DNA of 64,000 bases from Bradyrhizobium barranii subsp. barranii. GTDB lineage: Bacteria > Pseudomonadota > Alphaproteobacteria > Rhizobiales > Xanthobacteraceae. This document shows, in pieces, positions 17,315 through 25,665 of the stretch. The number at the start of each line of letters is the position of its first letter. The stretch's first letter is position 1. A program made the translations under genes and the position numbers. The notes under the pieces were generated by a model. It was not told the origin of the DNA and did not search any database. It saw nothing but the letters and a program-made list of their open reading frames with translations. The stretch spans positions 2,432,001-2,496,000 of the forward strand of contig NZ_CP086136.1 of NCBI RefSeq assembly GCF_017565645.3. Reading direction: 5' to 3'.

Positions 17315-17983
17315 ATGCCAGGTGTGAAGAAGCAGCCCGTGCGGGCGGCGAAGCCGGTGCCGATCAAGCGGCGCGACCGCGAGCGGACGCGGCAGGAGAT
17401 CCTCGACATCGCCTTCGAGGAGTTCGCCGAGAACGGCTTGTCCGGCGGCAACACCGACGCGATCGCCGCCCGCGCCAACATCACCAAGCGGCTGATCTTC
17501 TACTACTTCAACTCGAAGGAAGAGCTGTTCACAGCGGTGCTGGAGATGGCCTATGCCGAGATGCGCGCCGCCGAGGAGGATCTGCATCTCGAGGCGCTGG
17601 AGCCGGAGGCCGCGATCCGCCGGCTTGCCGAATTCACCTTCGATTTCCACCAGGCCCATCCGCAATTCGTTCGCCTCGTCAGCATCGAGAACATCCATCG
17701 CGGACGGCACATGGCCATCAGCCGCAGGCTGAAGGAGATGACGCAGCCGAGCATCAGCCAGATTGCCAAGGTGCTGGAGCGCGGCGCGGCCCGCGGCGCG
17801 ATCCGGCCCGGCATCGATCCGGTCGAGCTGCACATGACGCTGAATGCGCTGAGCTTCTTCGCGGTCGCTAACCGTCACACGTTCGAGGTGCAATTCGCCT
17901 TCGACATGTCCTCGCCAAAGGCGAGGGCGCAGCGCCGCGCCGAGATCGCCGATCTGCTGTGGCGTTGTGTGCGGGGGGATTGA
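17315..17983 (+). CDS. TetR/AcrR family transcriptional regulator
   Basis: A 222-residue regulator with the TetR helix-turn-helix at about residues 25-72: RERTRQEILDIAFEEFAENG, then DAIAARANITKRLIFYYFNS. The C-terminal part (FDFHQAHPQFVRLVSIENIH) matches the TetR_C group found in regulators of catabolic operons. It is transcribed away from the isomerase/dehydrogenase/ABC operon and probably represses it, with a metabolite as inducer. Confidence 0.9.
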   Translation: MPGVKKQPVRAAKPVPIKRRDRERTRQEILDIAFEEFAENGLSGGNTDAIAARANITKRLIFYYFNSKEELFTAVLEMAYAEMRAAEEDLHLEALEPEAAIRRLAEFTFDFHQAHPQFVRLVSIENIHRGRHMAISRRLKEMTQPSISQIAKVLERGAARGAIRPGIDPVELHMTLNALSFFAVANRHTFEVQFAFDMSSPKARAQRRAEIADLLWRCVRGD

Positions 17984-18041
17984 ACGGCGGCGGCGTGAAG
18001 ATCTCGCGCGGCCGGAGCGGGCAGGGCCGTTTGGCGCGCCT

Positions 18042-18545
18042 TCAAAGCTCCCGTCCGATCAAGCGGTCCGCCGAGAATTGCCCGCCGCCCCGAAACGACA
18101 TGTGCAGGGCGACGAGGCCCATCAGGAACGGGTACTCCATGCCGCGATCGATCCAGGCCCATTTGGGATAATGGATCAGGCAGATCATCGCCATCTGCAC
18201 GGCGACCATCGGCGCGACGAGGCGGGTGAACAGCCCTGCGGCGAGCATGATGGCCCCGATGGTTTCCAGCAGCATCACGAAATAGCCGAACGCCACCGGG
18301 GCCGGAAAATGCAATGAATTGGTGATGAAATTGATGGAGCTCGCGAACGGATTGGCCATGGCGCCGTGGGACTCGCCGAGCAATTTCGGCAAGCCGTGCG
18401 TGAACAGGATCAATCCGAAGGCAACGCGCAGAAACGCATAGGAAACGGGATTGGCGATCTCGTAGAAATTTCGCAAGCCAGGCAACAGCAGGGACGCGGG
18501 GCTGCGCCGTGGGGACCCGCCCGTGATCGCATCGCTCATGGTCAT
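18042..18545 (-). CDS. DoxX family membrane protein
   Basis: A 167-residue protein with four membrane helices. The DoxX pattern is RVAFGLILFTHGLPKLLGES in helix 1, then FGYFVMLLETIGAIMLAAGL and LVAPMVAVQMAMICLIHYPK. DoxX proteins are poorly characterised membrane proteins linked to redox or thiol balance. It lies 20 bp downstream of an SDR gene and is probably cotranscribed with it. Confidence 0.88.
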   Translation of the reverse strand: MTMSDAITGGSPRRSPASLLLPGLRNFYEIANPVSYAFLRVAFGLILFTHGLPKLLGESHGAMANPFASSINFITNSLHFPAPVAFGYFVMLLETIGAIMLAAGLFTRLVAPMVAVQMAMICLIHYPKWAWIDRGMEYPFLMGLVALHMSFRGGGQFSADRLIGREL

Positions 18546-18565
18546 GATCTCCAGACGATGCGGCT

Positions 18566-19303
18566 TCAGATGATGCCGCCATTGGCGCGCAGGATCTGGC
18601 CGTTGATCCAGCCACCGTCGGGCCCGACCAGGAACGAGATCGCGCGCGCGATGTCGTCGGGTTCGCCGAGACGATGCAGAGGCGTGCGGTCGATGATCGG
18701 CGAGATGTCGTGCTGGTTGGCGTTGTGGAACAGCTCGGTGTTGACAGGGCCCGGCGCGATCGCGTTGACCGTGATCCGCCTCACGCCCAGCTCCTTCGCG
18801 AGGATGTGGGTGATCGCCTCGATGCCGGCCTTGGTCGCGGCGTAAGCCGCATAGGTCGGCTGATAGAGCCCGACCACGCTCGTCGAGAAATTGACGATCC
18901 GGCCGCCCTCGCGCAGCCGCTTCGCCGCTTCACGCAGCGCATAGAAGGTGCCGGTGAGGTTGATCGCGATGGTCTGGTCCCACACCTCGTCGGTGGTCTG
19001 GGCCAATGGGGCGACCTTCATGATCCCGGCATTGTTGACGAGCACGTCGACGCCGCCGAACGCCGTCTCGGCCGCGTCGAACAGCGCGCGGACGTCGGCC
19101 AACTTGCTGATGTCGGCCTTGACCGCAATCGCCGCTCCGCCGGCGGCCTTTATCTTCGCCACCAGCGCCTCGGCCGGCGCAGCGCCGCTCGCATAGTTGA
19201 CGACGACGGCGAGGCCGTCCCGCGCCAGCCGCTCGGCGACCGCCGCGCCGATGCCCTTCGAGCTGCCGGTGACGATGGCTGTGCGTGGGTGCTGGGTGGT
19301 CAT
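18566..19303 (-). CDS. SDR family oxidoreductase (FabG-like)
   Basis: A 245-residue classical short-chain dehydrogenase: TGSSKGIGAAVAERLA cofactor loop, NNAGIMK, catalytic Ser in NFSTSVVGL, Tyr-Lys in YAAYAATKAG, and PGPVNTELF. The residues after beta2 (VVNYASGAAP) suit NADP. It pairs with the DoxX gene downstream. The substrate is unknown. Confidence 0.93.
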   Translation of the reverse strand: MTTQHPRTAIVTGSSKGIGAAVAERLARDGLAVVVNYASGAAPAEALVAKIKAAGGAAIAVKADISKLADVRALFDAAETAFGGVDVLVNNAGIMKVAPLAQTTDEVWDQTIAINLTGTFYALREAAKRLREGGRIVNFSTSVVGLYQPTYAAYAATKAGIEAITHILAKELGVRRITVNAIAPGPVNTELFHNANQHDISPIIDRTPLHRLGEPDDIARAISFLVGPDGGWINGQILRANGGII

Positions 19304-19500
19304 GGTGGGGGCTCCCTGTTTGATGGGGAGATAATAGGCAGGGAGGTTGGCTGGATAATCCCGCTGGAATTGGCTTCACTGTTCGGGTGGGACGAACAGT
19401 GAATGGTACGGTATCCGCCGCTGACGGCTTGGCGGCCCTTACCTTGGCATGAGGGAGGTCACCACCTCAACGTCACTGCAGCCCCGTGCCTGTGTCAGCG

Positions 19501-20820
19501 TCACGCATCCTGTGGCGCGGCTGCACTGGCGGTCCGTCGCCGTGCCGGCAGGAAAAGCCCCGCAATCGCGCCGACCAACGACAGCATTGCGGCGAGGCGC
19601 ATCGCCGCGGCAAATCCGCTCTCGAAATGCGCGGCCGAGTAGGCCCCGCCGTTGGCCGAGAAGTTCGCCACCAGCGCTGCGATGCCGAACATGCCGCCGA
19701 GGAAGCGGCCCATGTTGAAGATGCCGGACACCTTGCCCATTTCGGCCACCGCGACCGAGCTCAGGACTGCGTTCTGCGCTGCCGGCATCGCCATCGAGAC
19801 GCCGACGCCGGCCAGCACCAGCGGTGCGACCATAGCGGAGTAGGCAACCGTGGGGCTCACGATCTCCGCGATCCAGCCAAGGCCGATCGCCTGCATCAGC
19901 AATCCCGTCACCACCAGCGGCCGCTCGCCGAACCTGTTGACGACCGCGCCGGCGATCGGGGCGGTGACGAACAGCGTTGCGGTCCAGGGCAGCAGGCGAA
20001 GTCCGGCGCCGAAGGCGTCGAAGCCCAGCGTGGTCTGCAGGAACTGCGGCAGCAGGAACAAGACGCCATACATCGCGGCGTAGAACAGGACGCTTGCGGA
20101 CATGCCGGAGGCGAGGGCGCGCGATGCGAACAGCCGCATCGGCACCATCGGCGCGGCCGCGCGCAATTCCCAGAGCACGAAGCCGGCTGTGAATACCAGG
20201 CCTGACATCAGCGTGCCCATGACCTCGGCGCTCGCCCACCCCACGGCGTTGCCGCGCAACAGGCTCCAGACCAGCGCCAGCGCCGCGAGGGCGACGAGAG
20301 CCAGTCCGGCGATGTCCAATGCGGCAGCCGGTCCGAAGCTTTCGCGCAAGCGTGCCAGCACCAGGGCGATCGCGATCAGGCCGATCGGCAGGTTGATCCA
20401 GAAGACCCAGCGCCAGCCGAAATGTTCGGTGATGAAGCCGCCGATGGCGGGGCCGATGATCAGCGCGCAGCCGGTGATGCTGGCGAAAATGCCGAGCGCG
20501 CGGGCGGCGATCAGCGCGGTCGCATTGCCGGCGAGCGCACATGCCGCCGACGCAACGACGAACAGGGCGATCCCGGTCGCGAACATGCGGCGGCGACCGA
20601 AGCGGTCGCCGAGCGCGGCACCGGTCAGGAGCAGCACGGCGAAGGTCAGGTTGAAGGCGTTGACGGTCCATTGCAGCGTCTCGACCGGGCTGCCGAATTC
20701 GGCGCGGATGGTCGCGAATGCCGTCGTAATGATCATGGCGTCCAGCGCCATCATGAAGGATGCCAGCGCGGTGACGCCAAGCACCCAGTTCTTCTCGGCG
20801 CGATTGGTCGGGGTCTGCAT
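19501..20820 (-). CDS. MFS transporter (DHA2-like drug/metabolite exporter)
   Basis: A 439-residue transporter. Motif A is GDRFGRRRMFATG after helix 2, and the family start WVLGVTALASFMMALDAMII is typical of the EmrB/QacA group. About 12-14 membrane helices are expected. The start at 20820 follows GAGAGAGGG; the open frame upstream (to 21000) is not supported. It is divergent from the small gene and sigma-factor gene at 21054-22273. Confidence 0.9.
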   Translation of the reverse strand: MQTPTNRAEKNWVLGVTALASFMMALDAMIITTAFATIRAEFGSPVETLQWTVNAFNLTFAVLLLTGAALGDRFGRRRMFATGIALFVVASAACALAGNATALIAARALGIFASITGCALIIGPAIGGFITEHFGWRWVFWINLPIGLIAIALVLARLRESFGPAAALDIAGLALVALAALALVWSLLRGNAVGWASAEVMGTLMSGLVFTAGFVLWELRAAAPMVPMRLFASRALASGMSASVLFYAAMYGVLFLLPQFLQTTLGFDAFGAGLRLLPWTATLFVTAPIAGAVVNRFGERPLVVTGLLMQAIGLGWIAEIVSPTVAYSAMVAPLVLAGVGVSMAMPAAQNAVLSSVAVAEMGKVSGIFNMGRFLGGMFGIAALVANFSANGGAYSAAHFESGFAAAMRLAAMLSLVGAIAGLFLPARRRTASAAAPQDA

Positions 20821-21053
20821 CGCCCTCTCTCCGTGTGTTGCGCCACCCTGTCGCGGGGCGTTCTGCCGGCTAGACGAGGCCGGAGGGGCAAAGGATGCGG
20901 CCGGAATAATTTTTTCCGGGCCGCATCCTTCGCCGGTCGCCAAACGTCCTTGGGGGTGACGCGGCCATTGACGCGAGCTTGATCCGGAAAAGCGGGGCAC
21001 CGGTTGTCTGGGAAAGCCATGCGGGAGGTCGCGACATGAGCAAGGAGCGCGCG

Positions 21054-21362
21054 ATGAAAAGGACGTTGATCAGGTACAAGGCCAAGCCGGAGCTGGCCGA
21101 CAGGAACGCCGAGCTGGTTTCGGCCGTATTTGCGGAATTGAAGGCGGCCGGGCCGGACGGCGTGCGCTATCTGACGCTGCGGCTGGAGGACGATACCTTC
21201 ATCCATCTGGTCGAGGCCGCGGCCGAGGACGGCTCGAGCCCGATCCCGAAACTGAGGGCGTTTCAGGCGTTCCAGGACGGCATCCGCGACCGCTGCGCCG
21301 AGCCGCCGCTGGTTCGTGATGTGAGGATCGTCGGCAACTACCGTATGCTGGACGAGTCCTGA
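21054..21362 (+). CDS. Conserved hypothetical protein linked to an ECF sigma gene
   Basis: A 102-residue protein, MKRTLIRYKAKPELADRNAE and onward, with FVAELKAAGP-like and FIHLVEAAAED segments typical of small dimeric alpha-beta (ferredoxin-like, ABM-like) proteins. The start at 21054 has AAGGAG 6 nt upstream; 21036 is an alternative with GGGAGG. It ends 20 bp before the sigma-factor gene and is probably cotranscribed with it. Confidence 0.6.
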   Translation: MKRTLIRYKAKPELADRNAELVSAVFAELKAAGPDGVRYLTLRLEDDTFIHLVEAAAEDGSSPIPKLRAFQAFQDGIRDRCAEPPLVRDVRIVGNYRMLDES

Positions 21363-21382
21363 CCAGGCGAGGCGGAGGAACA

Positions 21383-22273
21383 ATGGCGCCGGAGCCACTG
21401 GCCACCATCGATATCGAGGCGCTGCTGGCGCGGTTGCGGCCGAAGCTGCATCGCTACTGCGCGCGCATGGTCGGCTCGGTCATCGACGGTGAGGACGTGC
21501 TGCAGGATGCGCTGATCAAGGCGATGGGAGCGCTGCAATCGGTCACGCCCGTCGTCAATACGGAGGGCTGGCTGTTCCGCATCGCGCACAACACCGCGCT
21601 CGATTTTCTGCGTCGCCGCAACCGGCAAGAGGCGCTGCATTCGGCTGAGGAGGTGGAAATGATCGCCGACCAGCTCGATGATGTGGAAAGCCGCCAGATC
21701 GCTGCGACCAGCCTGCGCACCTTCATGCGGCTGCCGGTGGCGCAGCGGTCCAGCGTGATCCTGATGGACGTGCTCGGCTGCTCGCTTGCCGAGGTCTGCG
21801 ACATCATGGATTTCAGCCTGCCGGCGGTGAAGGCCGCGCTGCATCGTGGGCGCACGCAGCTGCGTGAGTTCGCCGAGGAGCCTGACGATGTGCCGCAGCC
21901 GGGCCTGTCGGAAGCCGATCGCACGCGGCTCAACGCCTATGTCGGCCATTTCAATGCCCGCGACTTCGACGCGATCCGCGCCATGATCGCCGATGACGTC
22001 AGGCTCGAACTCGTCAACCGCACCAGGCTGAACGGCAAGGCCGAGGTGTCGCGCTATTTCGGCAATTATTCGAAGATCAGCGACTGGCACCTGGTGACGG
22101 GGCAGGTCGACGGACGTCCCGCGATCCTGGTGTTCGATCCGAACGAGCCGAGCGGGCGGCCGAAATATTTCATGCTGTTGAACTGGTCCGCCGACAAGCT
22201 CGCCACCATCAGGGATTTTCGTCACGCAGCCTACGTTATCGATGGTGCGGAGTGCGTGGTGGATGGAGGGTGA
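21383..22273 (+). CDS. ECF RNA polymerase sigma factor with SnoaL-like C-terminal domain
   Basis: A 296-residue protein. Sigma region 2 covers about residues 10-85 (DGEDVLQDALIKAMGAL, then EGWLFRIAHNTALDFLRRRN). Region 4 covers about 105-165 (LPVAQRSSVILMDVLGCSLA, then LPAVKAALHRGRTQLRE). A SnoaL/NTF2-like extension follows (LNAYVGHFNARDFDAIRAMI, then GKAEVSRYFGNY), as in SigJ/ECF41-like factors, where it modulates activity. No anti-sigma gene is visible. The last 80 bp of its coding region are nearly repeated at 23133-23212. Confidence 0.9.
   Translation: MAPEPLATIDIEALLARLRPKLHRYCARMVGSVIDGEDVLQDALIKAMGALQSVTPVVNTEGWLFRIAHNTALDFLRRRNRQEALHSAEEVEMIADQLDDVESRQIAATSLRTFMRLPVAQRSSVILMDVLGCSLAEVCDIMDFSLPAVKAALHRGRTQLREFAEEPDDVPQPGLSEADRTRLNAYVGHFNARDFDAIRAMIADDVRLELVNRTRLNGKAEVSRYFGNYSKISDWHLVTGQVDGRPAILVFDPNEPSGRPKYFMLLNWSADKLATIRDFRHAAYVIDGAECVVDGG
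22184..22263 (+). repeat. Copy 1 of an 80-bp direct repeat (3' end of the sigma gene)
   Basis: This segment encodes the last residues of the sigma factor (ADKLATIRDFRHAAYVIDGA and onward). Positions 23133-23212 repeat it with about 7 mismatches in 80. Confidence 0.85.
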
Positions 22274-22582
22274 GTGTACGTAGCGACCCATCCGCCGCAC
22301 CCGAACGGGAACAAGGTTGAGCGCCATTCACCTTCGCCGGCTATTGTGGGTGGACTTTAATCCACAAGCCTTCGAGCCCATGAAAGCGGCCAGAGGCATG
22401 GAGTGCACTGTCACTGTAATCCGCTTGGCACCTATTCGCGTGGCCGGCAGCGTGGTCTGCGCTTCAGTGAGCGGGAAGGGGGCACCGACCTGCCCGGTGG
22501 CCTCGCCGCTTGTTGGAGAGCCCCGCGGGTGCTATGGGTCTCCACCACCTCTTCGCTTCCATTCAGTCCGGGCGGAACATCT

Positions 22583-23092
22583 ATGGCGCGCGTTGCTCGA
22601 GTGGATTTGCCGCAACGTTCGGTGCTCAAGCCGCTCTACGCCAAAGCGGGCTTCGCTGACGCATTCGCGATCGATCTGCCGAGCCATGCGACGGGCGACG
22701 CCGAGCGTCTCGCCACCCATATGCTTATGGGTCAGGCGCGGTGGGTCGGCTGGCTAGTGGCTCTAAGGGACACTTTGGTCGCGGGGTTTGGTCTTAAGAC
22801 ATCGTCTGAATTGCGCGGTGACGTTGCGACCGACAGGATCGATTTGTTTCGGGTCTACGATCGGCGTCGTCATGAGATTATTCTTGGCGAGGACGATCGC
22901 CATCTCGACTTCCGTTTGTCCGTTTTGGTTGAAGAGTCCGCTCTGTGCCGCCGACTTGTCGCCACAACGGTCGTGACCTTCAATCATTTGGGAGGGCGAG
23001 CCTATATCGCGGGAATCGCACCCTTCCATCGCCTGATCGTAAAGTCGTCTTTGCGTCGAGCCGAGCGATCGGGCTGGCCAGCTGAACTGTAA
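22583..23092 (+). CDS. DUF2867 domain-containing protein
   Basis: A 169-residue protein beginning MARVARVDLPQRSVLKPLYA; the longer open frame upstream of 22583 is not supported. It matches the DUF2867 layout: an N-terminal FADAFAIDLP segment, LFRVYDRRRHEIILGEDDRH in the middle and RLVATTVVTFNHLGGRAYIA near the end. The function of the family is not established. The gene sits between two copies of the sigma-factor 3' end, so it appears to have entered, or been kept by, a duplication event. Confidence 0.75.
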   Translation: MARVARVDLPQRSVLKPLYAKAGFADAFAIDLPSHATGDAERLATHMLMGQARWVGWLVALRDTLVAGFGLKTSSELRGDVATDRIDLFRVYDRRRHEIILGEDDRHLDFRLSVLVEESALCRRLVATTVVTFNHLGGRAYIAGIAPFHRLIVKSSLRRAERSGWPAEL

Positions 23093-23132
23093 GGTCGCGC
23101 GGCCAGCCGGCTGGACCAAATTCGGTACGTGC

Positions 23133-23212
23133 TGGGTCGGCGACAAGCCCGCCACCATCAGGGATTTTCGTCACGCACCCTGCGTTGTCGATGGTGCGGA
23201 GTGCGTGGTGGA
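23133..23212 (+). repeat. Copy 2 of the 80-bp direct repeat (orphan sigma-gene tail)
   Basis: It reads GDKPATIRDFRHAPCVVDGA in frame, a diverged copy of the sigma-factor C-terminus with no sigma gene in front of it. It is a remnant of a paralogous sigma gene or of an unequal crossover around the DUF2867 gene. Confidence 0.8.
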
Positions 23213-23344
23213 GCGGAGCACGGGCGTGCCGCCCCTGTGGCACATAACAGCGATTTAATCTCTCCGCCTGCAAAGTATTCGAGATCTGAAACGTTAGCTC
23301 ACGAGAGTTCTCGCATCCAGCGAGCGCTACACAGGAGTTCCCTC

Positions 23345-23611
23345 ATGCATCGTCATCTTGCCATCGCCGTCCTTGCGGCGGTTTCCACCCTGACCGTCGC
23401 GGCATCCTCTACCGCCGCGTCCGCAACCGAGGTGCAGGACAATTATTGCCTGCAGGGCCGCCAATCGGGCTACCCCGGCAATTGCGAGTTTTCCACCTAT
23501 GAGCAGTGCCGTGCCACCGCGAGCGGCACCAACGAGAGCTGCGGTATCAACCCGATGCGGGCCTACGCGCCGCAGCAGCAACGGCACGTGCTGCATCGCA
23601 GCCGGGATTGA
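23345..23611 (+). CDS. DUF3551-type small secreted protein
   Basis: An 88-residue protein with signal peptide MHRHLAIAVLAAVSTLTVAA and cleavage near ASA-TEV. The mature part has the DUF3551 pattern: YCLQGRQSGYPGNCEFSTYE, then QCRATASGTNESCGINP, with four Cys residues that probably form two disulfides. Such proteins are abundant in Bradyrhizobium; function unknown. A strong hairpin follows 14 bp after the stop. Confidence 0.85.
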   Translation: MHRHLAIAVLAAVSTLTVAASSTAASATEVQDNYCLQGRQSGYPGNCEFSTYEQCRATASGTNESCGINPMRAYAPQQQRHVLHRSRD

Positions 23612-23624
23612 GCGGCAAGCGATG

Positions 23625-23648
23625 AAGGGCGCCGGCGACGGCGCCCTT
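23625..23648 (+). terminator. GC-rich hairpin terminator after the DUF3551 gene
   Basis: A perfect 10-bp stem, AAGGGCGCCG / CGGCGCCCTT, with a GCGA loop, followed by GTTCG. The stem is strong but the U-tract is poor, so termination efficiency is uncertain. Confidence 0.6.
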
Positions 23649-23867
23649 GTTCGATGTGGCTGCTCCACAGAAGCAGCCGCAATGCGTCGGGACGCACGGC
23701 CGGCCCGTCGATGGCATGCAATCCAGCATTGTCGTCGTCATCTCCCGAAATCGCGAAAGCCCTGATGCGGCCCTCGATCAGAGCTGGCCCCGCAAATTCG
23801 GACAGTAGCTTGAGTGGATTTTCTGCCTGACAGCGGCGAGGATTCTTGCTGCGAATCAGGAGCGAAG

Positions 23868-24173
23868 ATGACGAAGAAGAGCCGCCGGACGCATTCTCCG
23901 GCATTCAAGGCGAAGGTTGCTTTGGCTGCGGTCAAAGGCGACAAGACACTGGCGGAGCTGGCGCAGCTGTTTGATGTTCATCCGAACCAGATCACGATCT
24001 GGAAAAACCAGCTCCTGGAAGGCGCCGCCGGCGTGTTTGGGCATGACAAGACATCGGCCGAGACGCCGGTCGATTTGAAGGCGTTACATGCCAAGATCGG
24101 CGAGCTGGCGTTGGAAAACGATTTTTTGTCCGGCGCGCTCACCAAGGCGGGCCTGCTGAGCGCAAAGCGATGA
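23868..24173 (+). CDS. IS3-family transposase OrfA
   Basis: A 101-residue helix-turn-helix protein: TKKSRRTHSPAFKAKVALAA, then LAELAQLFDVHPNQITIWKN, with a leucine-zipper-like C-terminus (KALHAKIGELALENDFLSGA). It binds the element ends. The ATG at 23868 has AGGAG upstream. Its TGA overlaps the orfB ATG (ATGA at 24170); in IS3 elements the two are often joined by -1 frameshifting into OrfAB. Confidence 0.93.
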   Translation: MTKKSRRTHSPAFKAKVALAAVKGDKTLAELAQLFDVHPNQITIWKNQLLEGAAGVFGHDKTSAETPVDLKALHAKIGELALENDFLSGALTKAGLLSAKR

Positions 24174-24997
24174 TCGACCGCGATCATGATCTTTCTATCG
24201 TGCGCCAGGCGAAGGTCCTGAAGCTGGCTCGCAGCACGGTCTACTATGAACCTCGGCCAGTTTCGGCCGAGGACCTTGCCTTGATGCGTCGGCTCGATGA
24301 GCTGCATCTCGATTATCCCTTCGCGGGAGCGCGTATGCTGCGATCGTTGCTGCGGCGGGAGGGCGTATACGCCGGTCGCCGCCACATCGCGACGCTGATG
24401 AAGCGCATGGGGATCGAGGCGGTCTATCGTCGCCCGAACACGAGCAAGCCGGCTCCGGGTCACAAGATCTACCCGTACCTGTTGCGCGGATTGAAGATCG
24501 AGCGGCCCGACCATGCGTGGGCAATGGACATCACCTACATTCCGATGCGGCGTGGCTTCGTCTATCTCGCGGCGGTCGTCGATGTGTTCAGCCGACGGGT
24601 CCTGGCCCATCGCGTCTCGATCACAATGGAGGCGGCCTTCTGCGTCGAAGCGGTCCAGGAGGCGTTGGCGAAGCACGGCAGGCCCGAGATTTTCAACACG
24701 GATCAGGGCAGCCAGTTCACCAGCCTCGAGTTCACCGATGTGCTGCTGGACGCGAAGATCGCCATCAGCATGGACGGCAAGGGCGCCTGGCGCGACAACG
24801 TGTTTGTCGAGCGGCTCTGGCGCACGGTCAAATACGAAGAAGTTTATCTCCGCGCCTACGACAGCGTGTCCGAGGCGCGAGCGTCAATTGCCAAGTATCT
24901 GGCCTTCTACAATCAGGGACGCCCTCACTCGAGCCTTGACGGGCGCACGCCCGACGAGGCTTACTTCGGCACGCAAGCTATGGTGATGGCCGCATGA
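24170..24997 (+). CDS. IS3-family transposase OrfB (DDE integrase core)
   Basis: A 275-residue protein with an HTH_21 segment (DYPFAGARMLRSLLRREGVY) and an rve integrase core. The catalytic triad is D in AWAMDITYIP, D in FNTDQGSQFTS and E in DNVFVERLWRTVKYEEVY. It is intact, so this copy could be autonomous. Confidence 0.95.
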   Translation: MIDRDHDLSIVRQAKVLKLARSTVYYEPRPVSAEDLALMRRLDELHLDYPFAGARMLRSLLRREGVYAGRRHIATLMKRMGIEAVYRRPNTSKPAPGHKIYPYLLRGLKIERPDHAWAMDITYIPMRRGFVYLAAVVDVFSRRVLAHRVSITMEAAFCVEAVQEALAKHGRPEIFNTDQGSQFTSLEFTDVLLDAKIAISMDGKGAWRDNVFVERLWRTVKYEEVYLRAYDSVSEARASIAKYLAFYNQGRPHSSLDGRTPDEAYFGTQAMVMAA

Positions 24998-25006
24998 CCG
25001 TCGCCG

Positions 25007-25063
25007 ACGGTTTTGTCGTCGCTCTGGTCGGGCTACGCCCTCCCGACGCAACGACAAAACCGT
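25007..25063 (+). terminator. Long hairpin at the 3' end of IS3 copy 1
   Basis: ACGGTTTTGTCGT (25007-25019) pairs perfectly with ACGACAAAACCGT (25051-25063). The loop contains a further CGGG/CCCG stem. It lies just after orfB inside the element and may stop transcription leaving the IS; the same structure occurs in copy 2. Confidence 0.55.
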
Positions 25064-25222
25064 AAAGCCCCGCGTTCAGCATAACCCGGCAGGAATCCAC
25101 TTAAATCCAGCGGGGCGCTGTCCAAACAACCGGGGCCAGCTCTATCGCAGACATCGGGACGGCCGCAATCGCGCTGACCGGAGTATTCGAGTAACCTCGC
25201 GATCGGAGTGGCGAGCGCGATC

Positions 25223-25495
25223 ATGTCCAGGTTCCTGCAATGGTTCTTTCGGAATCGCGAAACCGGTGACATCACGATCGCCCAGGTCCCCAACCTCGTT
25301 CTCCGGGTCGTCATCGTGGCCGGTGCTCTGCGCTGGGTCTGGCAGCCGCCGGGCACTGCCGCTATTGCCCTGGACATCGTGTTCAAAGGCGGCCTCATCA
25401 TTTGGGCCCTCGACGAGATTTTCCGCGGGGTGAACCCATGGCGGCGCTGTCTTGGCGGAGCCGTGCTGGCTTATGAGCTCACGACCTTTCTGTGA
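25223..25495 (+). CDS. Small membrane protein, unknown function
   Basis: A 90-residue protein from the ATG at 25223. Two hydrophobic segments are visible, VPNLVLRVVIVAGALRWVW and IVFKGGLIIWALDEIFRGVN, then LGGAVLAYELTTFL. No family recognised. It lies just downstream of IS3 copy 1. Confidence 0.5.
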   Translation: MSRFLQWFFRNRETGDITIAQVPNLVLRVVIVAGALRWVWQPPGTAAIALDIVFKGGLIIWALDEIFRGVNPWRRCLGGAVLAYELTTFL

Positions 25496-25665
25496 TGATC
25501 GCCCGGAATGCGTGCACGAAGCTTGATGTTGCCGGCCGGAACACCAGTGGCTTCATGGTGCGGGCTATTGCGGTGACAGTGCTTGACTGCACCCCGTAAG
25601 ATATTTGACCTTGTGAAAGATAAAGCTGGTCAGGATAGCCGACCGAGAACGAGAGCCATCCAACG

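Larger units (their letters stand above)
23780..25143 (+). mobile_element. IS3-family insertion sequence, copy 1 (1364 bp)
   Basis: The ends are AGAGCTGGCCCC and GGGGCCAGCTCT. ATC flanks both sides (23777-23779 and 25144-25146) as a 3-bp target duplication, typical of IS3. It carries two overlapping genes (orfA, orfB). A second copy of identical length and identical encoded proteins lies inverted at 61919-63282. Removing the element rejoins an open frame that runs from an ATG at 23711 to a stop shortly after the insertion. Confidence 0.93.
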
